This document shows, piece after piece, positions 48,007 to 48,729 of a stretch of DNA of 48,729 bases. The DNA is from a virus, in the IMG/VR virus record IMGVR_UViG_3300008262_004929, positions 1 through 48,729 of that record; one strand, 5' to 3'. The position numbers were made by a program, and so were the translations under genes. The notes beneath the pieces were generated by a model. The model saw only the letters and a program-made list of their open reading frames with translations. It ran no database searches and had not been told where the DNA came from. How positions within the stretch are numbered: position 1 is the first letter of the stretch; each line of letters begins with the position of its first letter.

Positions 48007-48082
48007 GCCGCTTTAGCTGATGTGGTCATAGCACCGGTTTGAAGCACCGAGGAATGAGGTTCGATCCCTCAAGGCGGCACCA
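48007..48082 (+). tRNA. tRNA-Phe(GAA)
   Basis: Acceptor GCCGCTT/AGGCGGC, D arm GCT/AGC, anticodon loop TTGAAGC on a CGGT/ACCG stem, T loop TTCGATC, encoded CCA. Confidence 0.82.
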
Positions 48083-48088
48083 TATAAT

Positions 48089-48172
48089 GCCCTTGTAGAC
48101 AAATTTGGTAAAGTCAGCTCTCTCAAAAGGAGTGCCGCAGGTTTCTCGGTTCGAATCCGAGCAAGGGTACCA
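48089..48172 (+). tRNA. tRNA-Leu(CAA)
   Basis: Acceptor GCCCTTG/CAAGGGT, D arm GAC/GTC, anticodon arm GCTCT-CTCAAAA-GGAGT, 11-base variable region, T arm CTCGG-TTCGAAT-CCGAG, encoded CCA. Confidence 0.88.
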
Positions 48173-48177
48173 GTTTA

Positions 48178-48239
48178 AGGATGCTAACAGCAAACTTTTA
48201 ACATTAGACTTTTAATCTAACCACGTTAAAATGCATCCT
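48178..48239 (+). ncRNA. tRNA-Lys-like mini-RNA, copy 2
   Basis: Same acceptor-like stem AGGATGC/GCATCCT (48178-48184 with 48233-48239) as copy 1. The arm TTAGA-CTTTTAA-TCTAA (48204-48220) is a canonical Lys anticodon arm: C32, U33, UUU, A37, A38. No recognisable D or T arm and no CCA. A complete tRNA-Lys(UUU) exists separately at 48442. Confidence 0.6.
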
Positions 48240-48261
48240 GTTTATTAGAGGAGAAACTAAA

Positions 48262-48329
48262 ATGGGGCGGTTGCAATTGTTATTTTGGTTATCGTAGGGT
48301 TGATTTGGATTGACAGAAACTTGAAGTGA
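48262..48329 (+). pseudogene. Frame-broken small membrane protein
   Basis: A ribosome site (GAGGAG) precedes ATG-GGG. The frame then ends after 11 codons at TAG. One extra G in the G-run would give an open frame reading MGAVAIVILVIVGLIWIDRN to TGA at 48327, a clean single-span membrane peptide. A one-base loss or sequencing error is likely. Confidence 0.45.
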
Positions 48330-48338
48330 ACATATAAT
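48310..48338 (+). promoter_or_regulatory. Perfect-consensus sigma70 promoter
   Basis: TTGACA (48310-48315), 17-base spacer, TATAAT (48333-48338), upstream of the Lys and Met tRNAs. It overlaps the broken membrane ORF. Confidence 0.85.
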
Positions 48339-48441
48339 ATAGAAACTAAGGAGAACGACATGAAACGAGGTAAACTTTAGTGTCGCCTGGAACCCGTATG
48401 GTCTAGGTTGGCACAATAAATCAACATAGTACGGATCATGC

Positions 48442-48516
48442 GGGGGTATAACTTAACGGCTAAAGTAGTAGGCTTTTAACCTATTAATCAGAGTTCGATT
48501 CTCTGTGCCCCTACCA
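48442..48516 (+). tRNA. tRNA-Lys(UUU)
   Basis: Acceptor GGGGGTA/TGCCCCT, D arm ACTT/AAGT, anticodon arm GTAGG-CTTTTAA-CCTAT, T loop TTCGATT, discriminator A and encoded CCA. Fully formed, unlike the two Lys-like mini-RNAs. Confidence 0.92.
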
Positions 48517-48601
48517 TATAAAAGCACATTTAACCTAAAACATAGTTTGGGTACTGGGAACGGCCACCTTCTAGGAAAACGGCATACGTGTGCTTCTATA
48601 T

Positions 48602-48676
48602 GGTAATGTAGCATAACGGTAGTGCAGCACCTTCATACGGTGTCCAGTGAAAGTTCGACTCTTTCCATTACCACCA
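48602..48676 (+). tRNA. tRNA-Met(CAU)
   Basis: Acceptor GGTAATG/CATTACC with a paired first position (so not an initiator), D arm GCA/TGC, anticodon arm GCACC-TTCATAC-GGTGT, T arm GAAAG-TTCGACT-CTTTC, encoded CCA. Could be elongator Met or Ile2 after lysidine modification. The bases before it (48517-48600) are closed by a stem AAGCACA/TGTGCTT. Confidence 0.88.
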
Positions 48677-48729
48677 AGTTTTGTTAAAGTGTCAGCAAGA
48701 GAATGTCACGCTATCTAGGTAAGTTCGAA

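Noticed and set aside
48360-48440. Amber-interrupted mini-gene (ATG, six codons, TAG, then 12 codons)
   Set aside because: Too short and without protein-like sequence; the ribosome site may be coincidental.
48680-48729. Another tRNA at the window edge
   Set aside because: GTTCGAA near the end hints at a T loop, but the acceptor cannot be completed inside the window.
1-48729. Prophage integration signs, integrase, attachment sites or insertion sequences
   Set aside because: None seen; no transposase-like ORF or terminal inverted repeats besides the HNH gene.

Overview
This 48.7-kb, AT-rich window reads as part of a large T4-superfamily (jumbo-type) myovirus that infects an aquatic Gram-negative bacterium, probably a proteobacterium. 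Phage markers are rIIA and rIIB homologues, class Ia nrdA/nrdB with a glutaredoxin, a PAAR spike tip, a DexA-like exonuclease, a free-standing HNH endonuclease, a tRNA cluster, and T4-type late promoter boxes (TATAAATA) alongside strong host-like sigma70 promoters. Outer-membrane products (curli secretion proteins, a beta-barrel) imply a diderm host. A pqqA gene suggests a PQQ-using host, perhaps a methylotroph (inference).

Layout. 1-4.9 kb: nucleotide reduction and iron (nrdA broken by a deletion/frameshift, Fe/Mn-SOD, iscU, iscA, nrdB, grx). 4.9-13.4 kb: small phage genes, a baseplate-like pair with PAAR, histone-H1-like protein, sugar-nucleotide epimerase, SleB lysin with a membrane partner, a coiled-coil membrane protein, bS21, and a tRNA with an apparent CUA anticodon. 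About 1 kb after that tRNA lies a gene with TAG as its third codon. 13.4-15.7 kb: HNH endonuclease (minus strand), exonuclease, GMP reductase. 15.8-19.8 kb: dnaK, hsp20, clpS, heme oxygenase, bilin reductase. 19.8-22.5 kb: large late gene and a fatty-acid desaturase (minus strand). 22.5-28.2 kb: curli-type operon (csgF, csgG-SH3, curlin, FecR, CBM-like/curlin fusion). 28.2-32.8 kb: GT-like protein, CHASE2 cyclase-like protein, amidotransferase-like protein, D,D-peptidase. 32.75-34.05 kb: minus-strand cluster of small genes including two holin-like paralogues. 34.2-38.8 kb: SF2 helicase plus two methyltransferase-like genes. 38.8-41.4 kb: small genes, a circularly permuted tmRNA, membrane and barrel proteins. 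41.5-46.7 kb: rIIA, rIIB, ahpC-ahpD, SGNH hydrolase, pqqA. 46.7-48.7 kb: tandem promoters, small ORFs, tRNAs and tRNA-like mini-RNAs.

How it fits together. The phage appears to carry modules for dNTP and purine supply (nrdAB, grx, guaC), iron and redox control (SOD, Isc scaffolds, heme oxygenase, AhpC/D), protein quality control and translation (DnaK, Hsp20, ClpS, bS21, tmRNA, tRNAs), and surface remodelling (curli, desaturase, D,D-peptidase). The most unusual items are the curli operon, the pqqA gene, the putative amber tRNA paired with an amber-interrupted gene, and mini-RNAs that keep an acceptor-like stem and an anticodon loop (Lys-UUU twice, Arg-ACG once) without usual D and T arms. Several frame breaks could be genuine or could be assembly indels, and this must be settled with reads.
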